Part shown: positions 44,428 to 55,099 of the stretch, in pieces | Numbering within the stretch: the first letter of the stretch is position 1 | How the letters are laid out: each line of letters begins with the position of its first letter | From: Chaetoceros tenuissimus | Taxonomy: Eukaryota; Bacillariophyta; Thalassiosirophyceae; Chaetocerotales; Chaetocerotaceae | Length of the DNA: 64,000 bases | Direction of reading: 5' to 3' | Assembly: GCA_021927905.1 (NCBI GenBank) | Contig: BLLK01000022.1 | Location: 1,240,001 to 1,304,000 of the forward strand | Program-made: the position numbers and the translations under genes | Notes under the pieces: model-generated | What the model saw: the letters and a program-made list of their open reading frames with translations, nothing else | Databases searched by the model: none | Told to the model about the DNA's origin: nothing

Positions 44428-45226
44428 TCAGTTGGGAAAAAGCAAGTCATAAGCTCTCTTGACCTCGTCGGGAACACTATGGTAAGCCTTAGAAATACTA
44501 TAAATTTCTTTTTGAGTAGGGTCGAGATTCTCTACTTCTTCCTCACTAAGTTGAAGCAAATCACCATTTTCGATAGTGTCCAAGAGGTCTCTGGTCTCCT
44601 TCTGTTGTTTAGCGACAATCGACTCGTGTTCCTTCAAAAGAGCGTTGATATATTCTTCACAGTTTTGGAGGCCTTCGGTGCCTCTACGAAGTTCTTCTCT
44701 ATCTTCATCGTTGAGTGCTTCACCACAATCGTTTGCAAGGGAAAGTAGGTTCGAGACAAGTCCTCCATTAGCAGCAAGTGTGTTACGAGCGTTTACCAAA
44801 CTTGTATACTCCTCTTCTGTCAACGGCATCATTTGAAAAGGTACTTCCAAATTCTCTTCTTCTTCTTCGGTACTGCTCTCCTTCACGGCTTCGGTAATAG
44901 CTTCAGTAGGAGACTCTGGCTCCGGAGCAACATCAGCAACGGTTTCAGTCTTGGAAGCGTCTTTCGCTTCTTCTTGTGGTGCTGGAGCTTCAGTAGTCTC
45001 AGAAGCTTCAGTAATGACAGGCTTTTGCTCGTGAACAGTTGGTTTATCTTTGACAACAGTGTTGGTCGGCTACATGACATGAAAAGAGGCATGCAATGAT
45101 GAGAAATTCTGAAATTTGATTGAAAAAAGGTAGGAATTGAATTTCGAGCGTCATTTTGGTGCAATCGCTTTCCTTTCTTCGGCTCTGAGTCAAGACACTT
45201 ACCTCGGTAACAGCAGTAGCAGTCAT
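44428..45226 (-). CDS. Acidic coiled protein of unknown function
   Basis: Two exons, 45226-45203 (MTATAVTE) and 45069-44428, join at phase 0 (GTAAGT donor, TGTAG acceptor) to give 221 residues. The first ~85 residues are Glu/Pro/Thr/Ala/Val-rich and look disordered. Residues about 95-221 are predicted helical from the pattern of Leu and Glu, with MPLTEEEYTSLVNARNTL, NDEDREELRRG and LLQLSEEEVENLD. The protein ends RAYDLLFPN. I do not recognise the family. A decayed partial copy lies 3.3 kb away at 41015-41280, so the locus has been duplicated. Cytosolic location is likely, as no targeting peptide is visible. Confidence 0.8.
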
Positions 45227-45599
45227 GATGTCTTGATATAGAGAGCGGGTATGCAAATGAGTAGCAGAGTAGCGAAGCAAAATATGCAGTTTAGTAGATT
45301 ATTAGAGAGACACCGTGGACTGCTTTTGCCTCGATCTTCATCTTTGAGCAATCTGGAGACAAGATGGGAAAGATTTTCGCGCCAAAATTGATGGGAAGAG
45401 GGGTGAGATGAGCGCCCTCCTTTCATTTAGGATCATCTTGTACTTATTATTTATTATTCGTGAAAGGCTTCTCATTTTTTAGGATTAGAAAAATATATCG
45501 TTTACTACTCGGAAAACCCAATCCTTTCAAAGTGAATCTGTTCATAAAAATCAAATTCAACAAATAGAATATTATAATATTATTATATAAGAAAGTATC
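45227..45599. promoter_or_regulatory. Divergent intergenic region
   Basis: About 370 bp between the acidic-protein gene (-) and the NTF2-like gene (+). An AT-rich stretch (ATTATAATATTATTATATAA) lies about 15-35 bp upstream of the NTF2-like start. Promoter role is inferred. Confidence 0.4.
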
Positions 45600-46070
45600 A
45601 TGAGCAAAGCAATCACCAATAATCTTTCAAGCTGGTTCGTCGGATATCCGTATAAAGACTTTGAAACTTTGAAACAAAGAGCAGAACAAATCTATCATCC
45701 GGATATCAAAGTTCATACTCCAAAAGGAGTTCTTACTTATGATGATCTCATCCTATCTCAAGAACAGAATTTCTATCGTGGTGGGTATTGTAATCTAGTC
45801 AAGATTGAACAAATTGATGATAATACAGTCGAGTATAAAGTACAAGTCTGTTTTCCGGACGATGGAACTAAAATTGACTGCCATGCAATTGGGACTTTCA
45901 AAGATGGCTTATTGGTGCAAGTAGATCCAATTACAAAGAAGGAATACAATCAAGTCTTTACTCTTGTGAAAGAGAGTGCAGAAGGGATTGTGAAGGATGG
46001 TGAAGGTAAAAAACAACATTATGACATTGGAATCGAAGATCGTCATGCTCAGCCTCAAGAGGCACAGTAA
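45600..46070 (+). CDS. Small NTF2-like/SnoaL-like protein
   Basis: Single exon of 156 residues with no targeting peptide. The pattern is a helical N-terminus with YKDFETLKQRAEQIYHPDI, followed by alternating beta strands (HTPKGVLTYDDLI, NLVKIEQIDDNTVEYKVQVC, KIDCHAIGTFKDGLLVQVDP). This is typical of the cone-shaped NTF2-like or SnoaL-like fold used for small-molecule binding, isomerisation or unknown roles. The fold call rests on pattern, not on an identified signature. The tail is polar. Function unknown. Confidence 0.72.
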   Translation: MSKAITNNLSSWFVGYPYKDFETLKQRAEQIYHPDIKVHTPKGVLTYDDLILSQEQNFYRGGYCNLVKIEQIDDNTVEYKVQVCFPDDGTKIDCHAIGTFKDGLLVQVDPITKKEYNQVFTLVKESAEGIVKDGEGKKQHYDIGIEDRHAQPQEAQ

Positions 46071-46363
46071 ATAATGGTTGCGCCTACATAGTGTTATAAA
46101 TATAGGCATCAATTGTTTTACTTTTGTAACTTTATCTTCTTTAAAATTTGTATACGGTAGTCATAGTATTCATGTTGACAATAAGGATCATAGTATTGAT
46201 CCTTATTCACTTCCCAAGCGTCATCGACATAGCTTTTCGTCGCACTTACATGTCGACCTTCGTTTACTGAAGGTATTCGTTAAAGGATATTTGCAAATAC
46301 TAGTAATCTAAATTTTTCAGGTTCCGTAAAATGCAATTCGAATAGAGGATCTCTTTCTCAATA

Positions 46364-47353
46364 CTATTGCTCAAAATCAATGTCGGCAGATATCATATGA
46401 TAATCTATTGCCCACTCAACAATATGCAAGTGACCTGCGGCTTCAGCTTCTAATACAATTCCATCATTCCACTCACATCCATTTTCTAGACACCATTGCA
46501 CTATGTGCAAGTGACCCCCTGCAGCTGCCTTTTCAATAACGAAAGAAGAATCCCAAGGGCAATTATTAGCTTTGGCCCATTTCAAAATATCAAGATGTCC
46601 AGCTTCGGCTGATGCGATACAAGTCCATGCATCCCATGGACATCCATGTTCGAATGCATATTGCAGTACCTCAAAATGGCCCGCAGCTGCAGCTTTGTAG
46701 CAAACATCTGGTTTCCACGGACACGAATTTTCATGGGCATATTGAAGTATATTCAAATGACCAAATTCTGCAGCTAGACTAGTTATTCTGGAATCGCAAG
46801 AGAAATCGTTTCTACGCAAGAATTTCAAAACGTTTACGCTTCCTTTCTTTGCTGCTATTCGACTCAATTCCAAGCCTTGATCTCCATGCTTCACACTATC
46901 TTCCCATTCATATTTTTCATATAGGTAATGGATTACATCCAACTTTTCATTTTCGACTGCAGCCTTGAAAAGGAGTAGAATTTGATCACAAGTTTTTGCA
47001 CGTGTTTCCTTGATGAAATAGTTTGTACAAGATATGGAAGATACGACATGGCTCAAATTTGTATTCTTTTGAAATGTATTCAAGGAAAAAGCCTTATTAA
47101 AAGTAGAGCATGTAAGAGCAGAATAAATGTAGTTGCCATCTCCTACAAATGATAATATATTTGCTAATAGCTCCACGGGAAGATGTATGATGGGAGAGTT
47201 TGGATCTTGTTTGATGCTTGCATCTCTATTCGTATCTATTGATTTCTTCCAACATCTAAACCTCCTTCTTCTTATTCTTCCTTGGCCGCCGGATACAGAA
47301 AGTGAATCTGCTCGGTTCTTTTTCTTTCTCATTCTACAAAGAAAAGCTTTCAT
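46364..47353 (-). CDS. F-box/ankyrin-repeat protein
   Basis: Single exon of 329 residues. The N-terminus is basic. Residues 55-85 hold an F-box-like segment, IIHLPVELLANILSFVGDG. From about residue 125 the protein has degenerate ankyrin-like repeats with the pattern AAxxGHLxxLxWAxxNxCPW, repeated five or more times: LAAEFGHLNILQYAHEN, KAAAAGHFEVLQYAFEHGCP, ASAEAGHLDILKWAKANNCP, KAAAGGHLHIVQWCLENGCE, AEAAGHLHIVEWAID. This variant, with CPW at the turn, is strongly expanded in diatoms and in giant viruses (family knowledge). It may be a substrate receptor for a ubiquitin ligase, which is inference. Confidence 0.82.
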   Translation of the reverse strand: MKAFLCRMRKKKNRADSLSVSGGQGRIRRRRFRCWKKSIDTNRDASIKQDPNSPIIHLPVELLANILSFVGDGNYIYSALTCSTFNKAFSLNTFQKNTNLSHVVSSISCTNYFIKETRAKTCDQILLLFKAAVENEKLDVIHYLYEKYEWEDSVKHGDQGLELSRIAAKKGSVNVLKFLRRNDFSCDSRITSLAAEFGHLNILQYAHENSCPWKPDVCYKAAAAGHFEVLQYAFEHGCPWDAWTCIASAEAGHLDILKWAKANNCPWDSSFVIEKAAAGGHLHIVQWCLENGCEWNDGIVLEAEAAGHLHIVEWAIDYHMISADIDFEQ

Positions 47354-47949
47354 ATTTCATGTTGTCGGTAAACTTGTTTTCGAAAAGCCGTTCATATTTC
47401 ATCTATTGATTTTATATTTATGAGAATGAGAAATGATGTTGCCAGTTTGACAAACGCACAGACGCAACTGGTCGCAACTGGCCAAAGTAGGATCCTAAAT
47501 AGGATCCTACATTTTGAACAGCACGTGTAGATAAACTAGCTGAAGACACTGATGACGCATTTCCTTTCTTGGACGTTTTGTACCACGAAAGTATGTACGT
47601 AGAAGCAACCGTGTTTGTGTAAACACAACTGCATTTTTTGCCACCGCAGCTTCTCTCCAAACAATCGGAACTTTACTCTATTCTGCAGCAAAAGAACAGA
47701 GTTGTTTATGCGTAAGAAGAGAAGTACTTACGCGTTCAACTTTGGAATTGAGTCGTCATCCTTCCTTTTAAGTAAAGCCTTTATCTTTGGTAGGGATTCG
47801 GAAGAGATTGCATCTACTAGCTAGACTTGACTCTACTGAAATAGGACAACCAAAGGGAGACGTGACGTAAAGCCCTGGTCCTTCTCACCTTCGAACAATT
47901 TTGAGAGTATTTCATAGTTAAGAAATTCTTTGTACATAGAAATCGAGAA
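47354..47949. promoter_or_regulatory. Divergent intergenic region with palindrome
   Basis: About 600 bp between the F-box/ankyrin gene (-) and Pumilio (+). It contains a direct repeat CGCAACTGG at about 47464 and 47473, immediately followed by the 24-bp palindrome at 47487-47510. Promoter role is inferred. Confidence 0.45.
47487..47510. repeat. 24-bp palindrome with two AGGATCCT cores
   Basis: GTAGGATCCTA, two A bases, then TAGGATCCTAC. The arms are perfect reverse complements and each arm contains the self-complementary AGGATCCT. A symmetric protein-binding site is possible; it is not proven. Confidence 0.75.
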
Positions 47950-50694
47950 ATGATAAAAATGAGAGGTAGTTGGGATAACGTAGAATTTGACGGACTGCAC
48001 GCAAGGGAAGAACTGTTATCCCAGAGAGGCCAAGGTAATGGGTCAAACTATGATTTTGGTAACCCTATTAACAGACCTATGACCGCTCCTCCTTCTTCTG
48101 ATATGAGCTTCGGCGTAAGTATTCTTTGCTGAGACTTTGTAAAAGGATTCTATTTGTACTTTATTTTTTTCTCATTTGGACATTGTTTTCATACCATGAA
48201 AGATATTGGAAGATCTCAAGAAATGGAATCTTCATGACGACGTGGATACTGAGAATTCCAGTGGGCTGGATGAAGGAGGTGATGATATTTTAAATGGATT
48301 TTCCAATGGATCCAAGAATAATCTTGATAATTCTATTGGTGCGTTTGTTTCTAGACCAAAGTCAGCTGCACCTCAATTGACTTCTTCCAGATTTTTTTCT
48401 TCGCTCAATGACGATAATGAAATTCAGTCTTCTGCATTTCATGATGATATGGATATTATGAATTTGGGGTCCAGAAGATCTGCTTCTACTAGCTTGATTC
48501 ACAATGAAGGAAATGGAAAAGATTTTTTAGGCAGTCGTAAGCACCCATCTGTCATGGACTTGATTGAGGAAGATGGAGCACATCGGGATGTAGGAGTCGT
48601 GAATACCAGCCACCACAGTAATGATGCTTCTCTCGACAACTTGAATATGACTAGTTTGAAGAATTCAGCAAACGCTCCAGTGCAGCCTTTAGCGAATCCT
48701 CAATCTATCAATCAGGTACGTAGATACAATGTTTTGTGAATCTGTTCTGCCTGTAGGCTTGTAGTATTGCATCTATTGTCATAGTCTTCAGTTCACTTAC
48801 CTTGCGTTTGCTTTATCAATGATCTAGAATAATTACAATGGTTACAATATACCACAGTCACCTCCTCGCCAATTTTCTCAACAATATCAGAACGGTTATA
48901 GACCAAATCATGTGCACTCAATGGATCCTAATCATCATTCCCCTGTCAAAGGCCCATACGTGCAACAACAGCAGCAATACAATCCTACTCAACATATGCA
49001 ACATCCTCAGTTTGTTCCATCAAATGTAGGCGCTCCTGCACCAATGTATGTGAATGCTAACATGAATACCATGTACAACACAATGCAATACCAAAACCCA
49101 ACTTTGCCCTATCATCAGCAAAGCCAGTACATGCAGCAGACTCCTGCAATGACGTCCCAAATGCACCATCCACAACAATACATTACCGCTATTCCTGTAC
49201 ATAACACGGTAGGAGCTCAAGCTCCTAATGGAGCGCAATATATTTATGTTCAACAGGCTTTTCCGGGCACACATGGACAAGCCCAGCCAATCGCATTCGT
49301 TGATGCTAATGGAAGACCAGCAACTATACTTGCGCACGCTGGTATGCACATGACTGGAAGTCCTCCTCAACCATCTTCTCCTCATATGATGTCGAAGCAG
49401 CCTGATAAAATGGGACGCAGGAATGCGAGACAGAATGGAAGAAAAAATGCTACACCACAAACAATTGATGCCTCGAAACATTCGCTCTCAAGCTCAACTC
49501 TCTCTCTACTTGAAGAATATCGTTGCTCAAAAGATAGGGCTTGGACTGCCTCCGATGTAACTGGCCATATCATTGAGTTCTGCCAGGATCAAAATGGTTC
49601 TCGTTTCATTCAACAGCGTCTAGAGATTGCTGATGATGAAGAAAAGAAGTTAATAACGGAGGAACTTCTACCGTCTATTCATTTACTTCGAAATGATGTT
49701 TTTGGAAACTATGTTGTACAGAAGCTTTTCGAGCATTGTAACTCCGAGCTGAAGTCGAAACTTAAGAATACTTTAGTCGGAAAGATGGTTGAGCTTTCGT
49801 CGCACATGTATGGCTGCAGAGTAGTCCAAAAGGCTATTGAGAAGGTGAAAGATTCTGAACTTGTAGAACTTCTATCTGAGTTCCACGATTGTACTCTCTC
49901 TTGCATTCACGATCAGAATGGAAATCATGTCATTCAAAAAGTTGTCGAGGTCATCAGTAACAGGTCCAAGATTTATCAGGCTGAAAGTCATGAAAAGGCA
50001 GCTAGCATAAGCAAGGAACTTAACTTCATCTTGAATTGTGTCAAGGACAATGTTGTCGCTCTTTCTTGTCATCCATTTGGATGTAGAGTCTTGCAACGCA
50101 TTCTTGAGCATTGCATAGAATCTCAAAAAGCATTAGCTCTCGACAGCATTCAAGGCTATTTGAGAACACTCTTGGATGATCAGTATGGTAACTATGTCAT
50201 TCAACATGTCCTTCAATACGGAAGGAAATCAGATAGAGATATCGTGCTTGAAATCATTGTTGAGAATGGTATCTTGGGACTTGCAAGACAAAAGTTTGCA
50301 AGTAATGTGATCGAAAAACTTTTGAAATATGGAAATGCATCTCACAGAAATGCTATTGTGAGAGAAATGCTCAACATAGTTGACGATAAGAGTGTCGAAA
50401 CCGGGAAATGCTCCATTGTACTTCTAATGGTTCGCGATGCTTATGCTAACTATGTAGTTCAAACCACATTGGACGTTGTTCCTGAGGGTGAAGAAAAGGA
50501 GTTGCTTATTGTAGAGCTTCGTGCCAATGCCGCAAAATTGGTAAGTGTCATTATCTTATTATCTTTTCCAATCTTGATTTGAGCCACTTTCAGAAATTCT
50601 CACATAATCCCTTCTTTCATTTCAGCGTAACTACACGTTCGCGAAGCATATTATTACCAAGTTGGAGGAAACCACGGGAAAGTTTTGTACATGA
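47950..50694 (+). CDS. PUM: Pumilio-family RNA-binding protein
   Basis: Represses mRNAs that carry its target in the 3' UTR (family knowledge). Seen: exons 47950-48114, 48203-48715, 48828-50540 and 50626-50694 give 819 residues. The N-terminal ~460 residues are low complexity, rich in Gln, Asn, Pro, Met and His. The PUM homology domain spans about 465-815, with eight repeats whose recognition helices read SRFIQ, NYVVQ, CRVVQ, NHVIQ, CRVLQ, NYVIQ, SNVIE and NYVVQ. By the established code this reads A, U, A, U, A, U, G, U from repeat 1 to 8, that is 5'-UGUAUAUA-3', the classical PUM target. The last exon adds RNYTFAKHIITKLEE. Confidence 0.95.
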
Positions 50695-50924
50695 AAAAAA
50701 AGTGTTGTAGTTCTGTTTTGAATAACAAAACAGCTATTTAGCCTGTTGTATTTTGCACATAAAAGTATATTATTAGAAGGAGAAGGAATATGATTTACGC
50801 AGGATTTGTGTTTGGCTTAAAAAATTTTACATAATTCTACTTAATAAAAAATAACATAATTAAATAAGTTTCTATTACAAATAATTTAAGGAAGCTTCCC
50901 CCCGATTACATCCAATCTATGATC

Positions 50925-51836
50925 TTATTGGAGCTTTTTCTTCTTTGTTGCCTTTTTCTTTTGGTTCTTTTTCTTTGAAACAGATTTTTTTGTTTGAGTA
51001 GTCTCCTGAACAGGTGGTGCTACAACTGTAATCTTTTTCTTTTGTTTCTTTGGTGTCGACGAAGCAAATATGATAGGATTCAACAAAATCTTGAAAGGGT
51101 TGAATGTTGGTCCAAAGAAATCTGGCATTTGCAGTATTCCAACTATTTGCATAAAGATACTTCCCATAAGTGTTACCAATAACACTGGATCCATATCAAT
51201 AGGAACATAGGTTGAAATCATTTCCCTCATGAATTCACCAATTGGTCCCTTGTCATTTGCTGTAAAGTGATATGTTGTCGCAATAAAGAGACCATTTTGG
51301 AATGCCCATGGCATACCATTTTGCAAATGCGCATGGAATCCGTTGAAAAAGAAACTTCCCATGTTTCCAAGAATTGCTGCATTCAAAATAGGACCAAACA
51401 CAGGAGTAGGGTAGTATTTCGACGGGTTGTCTTTGAATGCTTCGTACGCAATATTCACAAATGTAATTAATCCCCTGTTTCGAAATAATTGCGCTCCCAT
51501 AACAGTCAAGACTCTTGCTGGGAAAGTATTCAAAACTGAATAACCAATATCAAGTGGAATAAAGTTCACAAGAGAATAAGCAATCAGACAGAATGCAAAA
51601 CAAAGGTCGTTCCCTAGCATAGGTGTCGGCCTTCCCATCCATAGAGGCGTTAGTAGTCCACCTCCATATGCTAATACAAGTCCTTGACAAAATGCATGGA
51701 AACCCGCCATCTTCTTCTCTTTGTTCGGCCCATTACGGACTGTCATGGCACCTTGTATTGCCATTGTAAGATTCTGAAACTCTGGAGCAAGTGCAAAGCT
51801 TGCAGTAAGATATTCAATAGCAGTAGGAAAATTCAT
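50925..51836 (-). CDS. Multi-pass membrane protein resembling TRIC cation channels
   Basis: Single exon of 303 residues. Hydrophobic segments are seen at about residues 50-65, 80-95, 105-120, 150-165, 180-195 and 220-240. Motifs recall TRIC: LVNFIPLDIGYSVLNTFPAR, where the second half resembles the TRIC lipid-binding segment; NMGSFFFNGF where TRIC has a Gly-rich break and a kinked helix; and LVTLMGSIFMQIVGIL. The C-terminus is a Lys-rich tail (KKKNQKKKATKKKKLQ), common in ER-resident proteins of this class. TRIC channels supply counter-ion K+ flux during Ca2+ release (family knowledge). Assignment is tentative. Confidence 0.6.
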   Translation of the reverse strand: MNFPTAIEYLTASFALAPEFQNLTMAIQGAMTVRNGPNKEKKMAGFHAFCQGLVLAYGGGLLTPLWMGRPTPMLGNDLCFAFCLIAYSLVNFIPLDIGYSVLNTFPARVLTVMGAQLFRNRGLITFVNIAYEAFKDNPSKYYPTPVFGPILNAAILGNMGSFFFNGFHAHLQNGMPWAFQNGLFIATTYHFTANDKGPIGEFMREMISTYVPIDMDPVLLVTLMGSIFMQIVGILQMPDFFGPTFNPFKILLNPIIFASSTPKKQKKKITVVAPPVQETTQTKKSVSKKKNQKKKATKKKKLQ

Positions 51837-52142
51837 CTTGTTCTATTTATAATACACTTTTGTTTCGTAGATGCTTGAATGTTTTCCAATATGTATTGTA
51901 ATTTGATGTCACCTCTTCTTTTGATTGGTGGATCGGAGGTTTCTTTTGTTAAAGATATGTGTGGCGGGCACACGTTCAATGTCTAAATGGCATTTTACCT
52001 TGCTAGATTAACTCAGACTTCGTTTCGTGATAACAATCATGAAACTGCTCACAATGCTCGGCTCATTGTTAAAAGTAGAGGGAAAGAATTCGAATATTCA
52101 TCAACTGGTATTTATTTATTTATTTAATTGTACACTAGAAAC
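51837..52142. other. Intergenic region between minus-strand genes
   Basis: About 306 bp containing the TRIC-like promoter and the EF-G 3' end. Nothing else recognised beyond a short TTTATTTATTTA run near 52116. Confidence 0.4.
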
Positions 52143-54695
52143 TTACTCCTCTTCTTCTGCTGCCTTGAATCCAGCCTTGAGTTCTAGCTCAATTGCTGGA
52201 GGTACGAAATCGTAATCTGCAAGCTTCATGGAGTAGTTAGCACGTCCCTTGGACATGGATCTAAGAGTAGAAACGTATTGGAACATATTAGCAAGTGGAA
52301 CAGTTGCAGAAATAGTCTTTGCGTTACCACGCTCTCCAAGATCTCCTACAAGTCCACGACGAGAGTTGATATCTCCAAGAATATCTCCCATGTACTCCTC
52401 TGGAGTGGTAATATCTACCTTCATGAGTGGTTCCATAAGACGAGCCTTTGCCTTCTTAAGTCCATCTCTGGTAGCTGCACGTCCAGCAATTTCGAAAGCC
52501 ATAACGGAGGAATCAACATCGTGGTATGCTCCATCTACAAGAGTAGCCTTCATTCCAAGAACTGGGTATCCAGCAACAACTCCACTTCCGAGAACAGACT
52601 CAATTCCCTTTTGTACACCAGGAATGTATTCCCTTGGTACAGATCCTCCCTTAATATCAGAAACGAACTCGAAGTCCATGGCTCCCTCCTCGTCGGAGAA
52701 TTCCTTTGGCTCGAAAATAATCTTGACACGAGCATACTGTCCAGATCCTCCAGATTGCTTCTTGTGTGTGTAGTCAATCTCTGCAGTTTGGGTGATTGCC
52801 TCACGGTAGGATACGGATGGTGCTCCTACATTAGCCTCGACGTTGAATTCACGCTTCATACGGTCAACAATAATCTCAAGGTGAAGTTCTCCCATTCCCT
52901 CAATAACAGTCTGTCCAGTCTCCTCATCACGGGAGAAACGGAAGGATGGATCCTCAGCTGCAAGACGAACAAGCGCCTCAGACATTTTCTGCTGATCATT
53001 CTTAGTCTTTGGTTCTACAGCAACCTTGATAACTGGTTCTGGGAACTCCATCTTCTCAAGGATGACTGCCTTGTCCTTGGTACAAAGGGTCTCTCCAGTG
53101 GTGGTATCCTTAAGTCCAACGAGTGCAACAATATCTCCAGCAACTGCATTCTTGATCTCAGTACGGTCGTTAGCATGCATTTGAAGCATACGTCCAATAC
53201 GCTCGTTCTTTCCCTTAACGGAATTGTATACAGTGGATCCAGCCTCAAGCTCTCCAGAGTAGATACGGGTGAAAGTAAGAGATCCTACGAATGGATCGTT
53301 AGCAATCTTGAAAGCAAGAGCAGAGAATGGTTCCTTATCGGAAGATGGGCGGCTAGTAGCCTCATTATCCTCGGTAACTCCAGCAATAGCATCAACATCA
53401 GTTGGTGCAGGCATGTAGTCTATAACTGCATCAAGAAGTGGCTGTACTCCCTTGTTCTTGAAAGCGGTTCCGGTAAGAACTGGAACGAAAGCAAGGTCAA
53501 GAGTTCCCTTACGGATCAACTTCTTCATAGTTGGTACATCTGGCTCCTCTCCCTCAAGGTATGCCATAAGTGCATCCTCATCAACCTCAACAACGGTCTC
53601 AATAAGCTTCTCACGCCATTCAGCAGCCTTTGCCTTAAGTGCGTCATCAACAAGATCGATATCGTTACATTCATCAAGTGGGATAACATCGAAAGAAGCT
53701 CCAAGATCCTCTCCTCTCCATACGATAGCCTCCATAGTTACAAGATCAATAACTCCAAGGAAGTCTCCCTCAGATCCGATTGGAATCTGAAGAACAGCTG
53801 GGGTAGCTCCAAGAAGATCAATGATGGTGTTTACACAGAAGTAGAAATCTGCTCCAGTACGGTCCATCTTGTTCAAGAAACACATACGTGGTACCTTGTA
53901 CTTATCTGCCTGACGCCATACGGTCTCAGACTGTGGCTCTACTCCAGCTACTCCATCGAAAACTGCAACAGCTCCATCAAGTACACGAAGGGAACGCTCA
54001 ACCTCAAGAGTGAAATCTACGTGACCTGGGGTATCGATAATGTTGATACGGTGATCCTTCCAAGCACAGGTAGTAGCAGCAGAGGTAATGGTAATACCAC
54101 GCTCCTGTTCTTGCTCCATCCAGTCCATGGTTGCACCTCCCTCGTGTACCTCACCAATCTTGTAGGACTTTCCGGTGTAGTAAAGGATACGCTCAGTGGT
54201 GGTGGTCTTTCCAGCATCAATATGAGCCATAATTCCGATATTACGGTAGTCCTCAATGTTAACCTCACGGAATTTAGATCCGTTTGCCTCCTTAAGATCG
54301 AGCTCTTGAGCAGCCATGTTCAATGCCTATGGAAAGGAAGAAATTTCAGTTTAGCGATTTGCGTTCTGATTGAAAAGAAGAAAAACTGGCCGCATCATGT
54401 TTGTCCATCAGTTTGTGCAAGATGCTATATGCTATTCATCAAATGTTAGATGGCTAGCAGTAGATCTGTACTGCATCGACATGAAACTAGCAATCAGTGT
54501 CAGATCTTTCTTTTCTCTTACCTTGGAGATCTGTGCTCCAGCAGCAACAACACCATCGACATCAACTGCCTTGTTAATTCCATAAGATTGTGGGGAAAGT
54601 GGAGACTTTACAAAAGCTCTTCCAGGAGCAAAAGCTCCTGCAGTAGCAAGAGTAAAGGCAAGAGCAGCTGCGCCAGCGAGACCTTTAGATACCAT
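52143..54695 (-). CDS. fusA: Plastid elongation factor G
   Basis: Translocation GTPase of the plastid ribosome. Seen: exons 54695-54522 and 54326-52143 join at phase 0, 785 residues. Exon 1 supplies the bipartite targeting sequence: signal [21 protein letters not shown], then FAPGRAFV with Phe at +1. The G domain carries [14 protein letters not shown] (G1), a switch I segment, DTPGHVDF (G3) and [10 protein letters not shown] (G4). Further on are [16 protein letters not shown] in domain [16 protein letters not shown], and domain IV/V motifs including [14 protein letters not shown] and [13 protein letters not shown]. Length is typical of bacterial-type EF-G. A TTG-initiated internal form at the second exon is possible but not needed. 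Nuclear genes for plastid EF-G are the rule in diatoms (family knowledge). Confidence 0.95.
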
Positions 54696-55099
54696 GATGA
54701 ATAATCAAAATTATGAGTGAAGAGCAGTGATACAGAGCTTTTCTTCTTTTTCCATAATCAGTGAGTGTGTCTGACGTACTGAGAGCAGGGTACGTTGCTT
54801 GCTCAGAGAGCTTGAATGGCTGTGGTGACTCATCGATCGGAGAGGATGGTGTCAAGCTTGGAATCTTTTTAGATACACTCTAATCTATGCTGTAACTTTT
54901 AGAGTGTACTCTCTAAATTTTTCTCTCTATGCTTCTCTTCTTTTTTACTTTTACAGACAGGGGTGCGCTCCTCTGGTGATGAACAAGAGCGGAACTTTGA
55001 AAAAACAATGAAGAACCAATGCAACTAAAGATTCGGCCCATTTACTTCTTATCTTAGTACTCTAGCTGTTGCGCAGTTTACTTTCATAGTTTTGCTAAA
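54696..55099. promoter_or_regulatory. Divergent promoter region EF-G/epsin
   Basis: About 400 bp between the starts of plastid EF-G (-) and the epsin-like gene (+). No distinct repeat or RNA gene was seen. Promoter role is inferred. Confidence 0.4.

Noticed and set aside
52278-54449. A 723-codon open frame on the plus strand
   Set aside because: It lies antisense to the EF-G coding sequence and crosses its intron. Its Ser/Leu/Asn-rich translation has no domain, and the long stop-free run follows from the strong codon bias of EF-G on the other strand.
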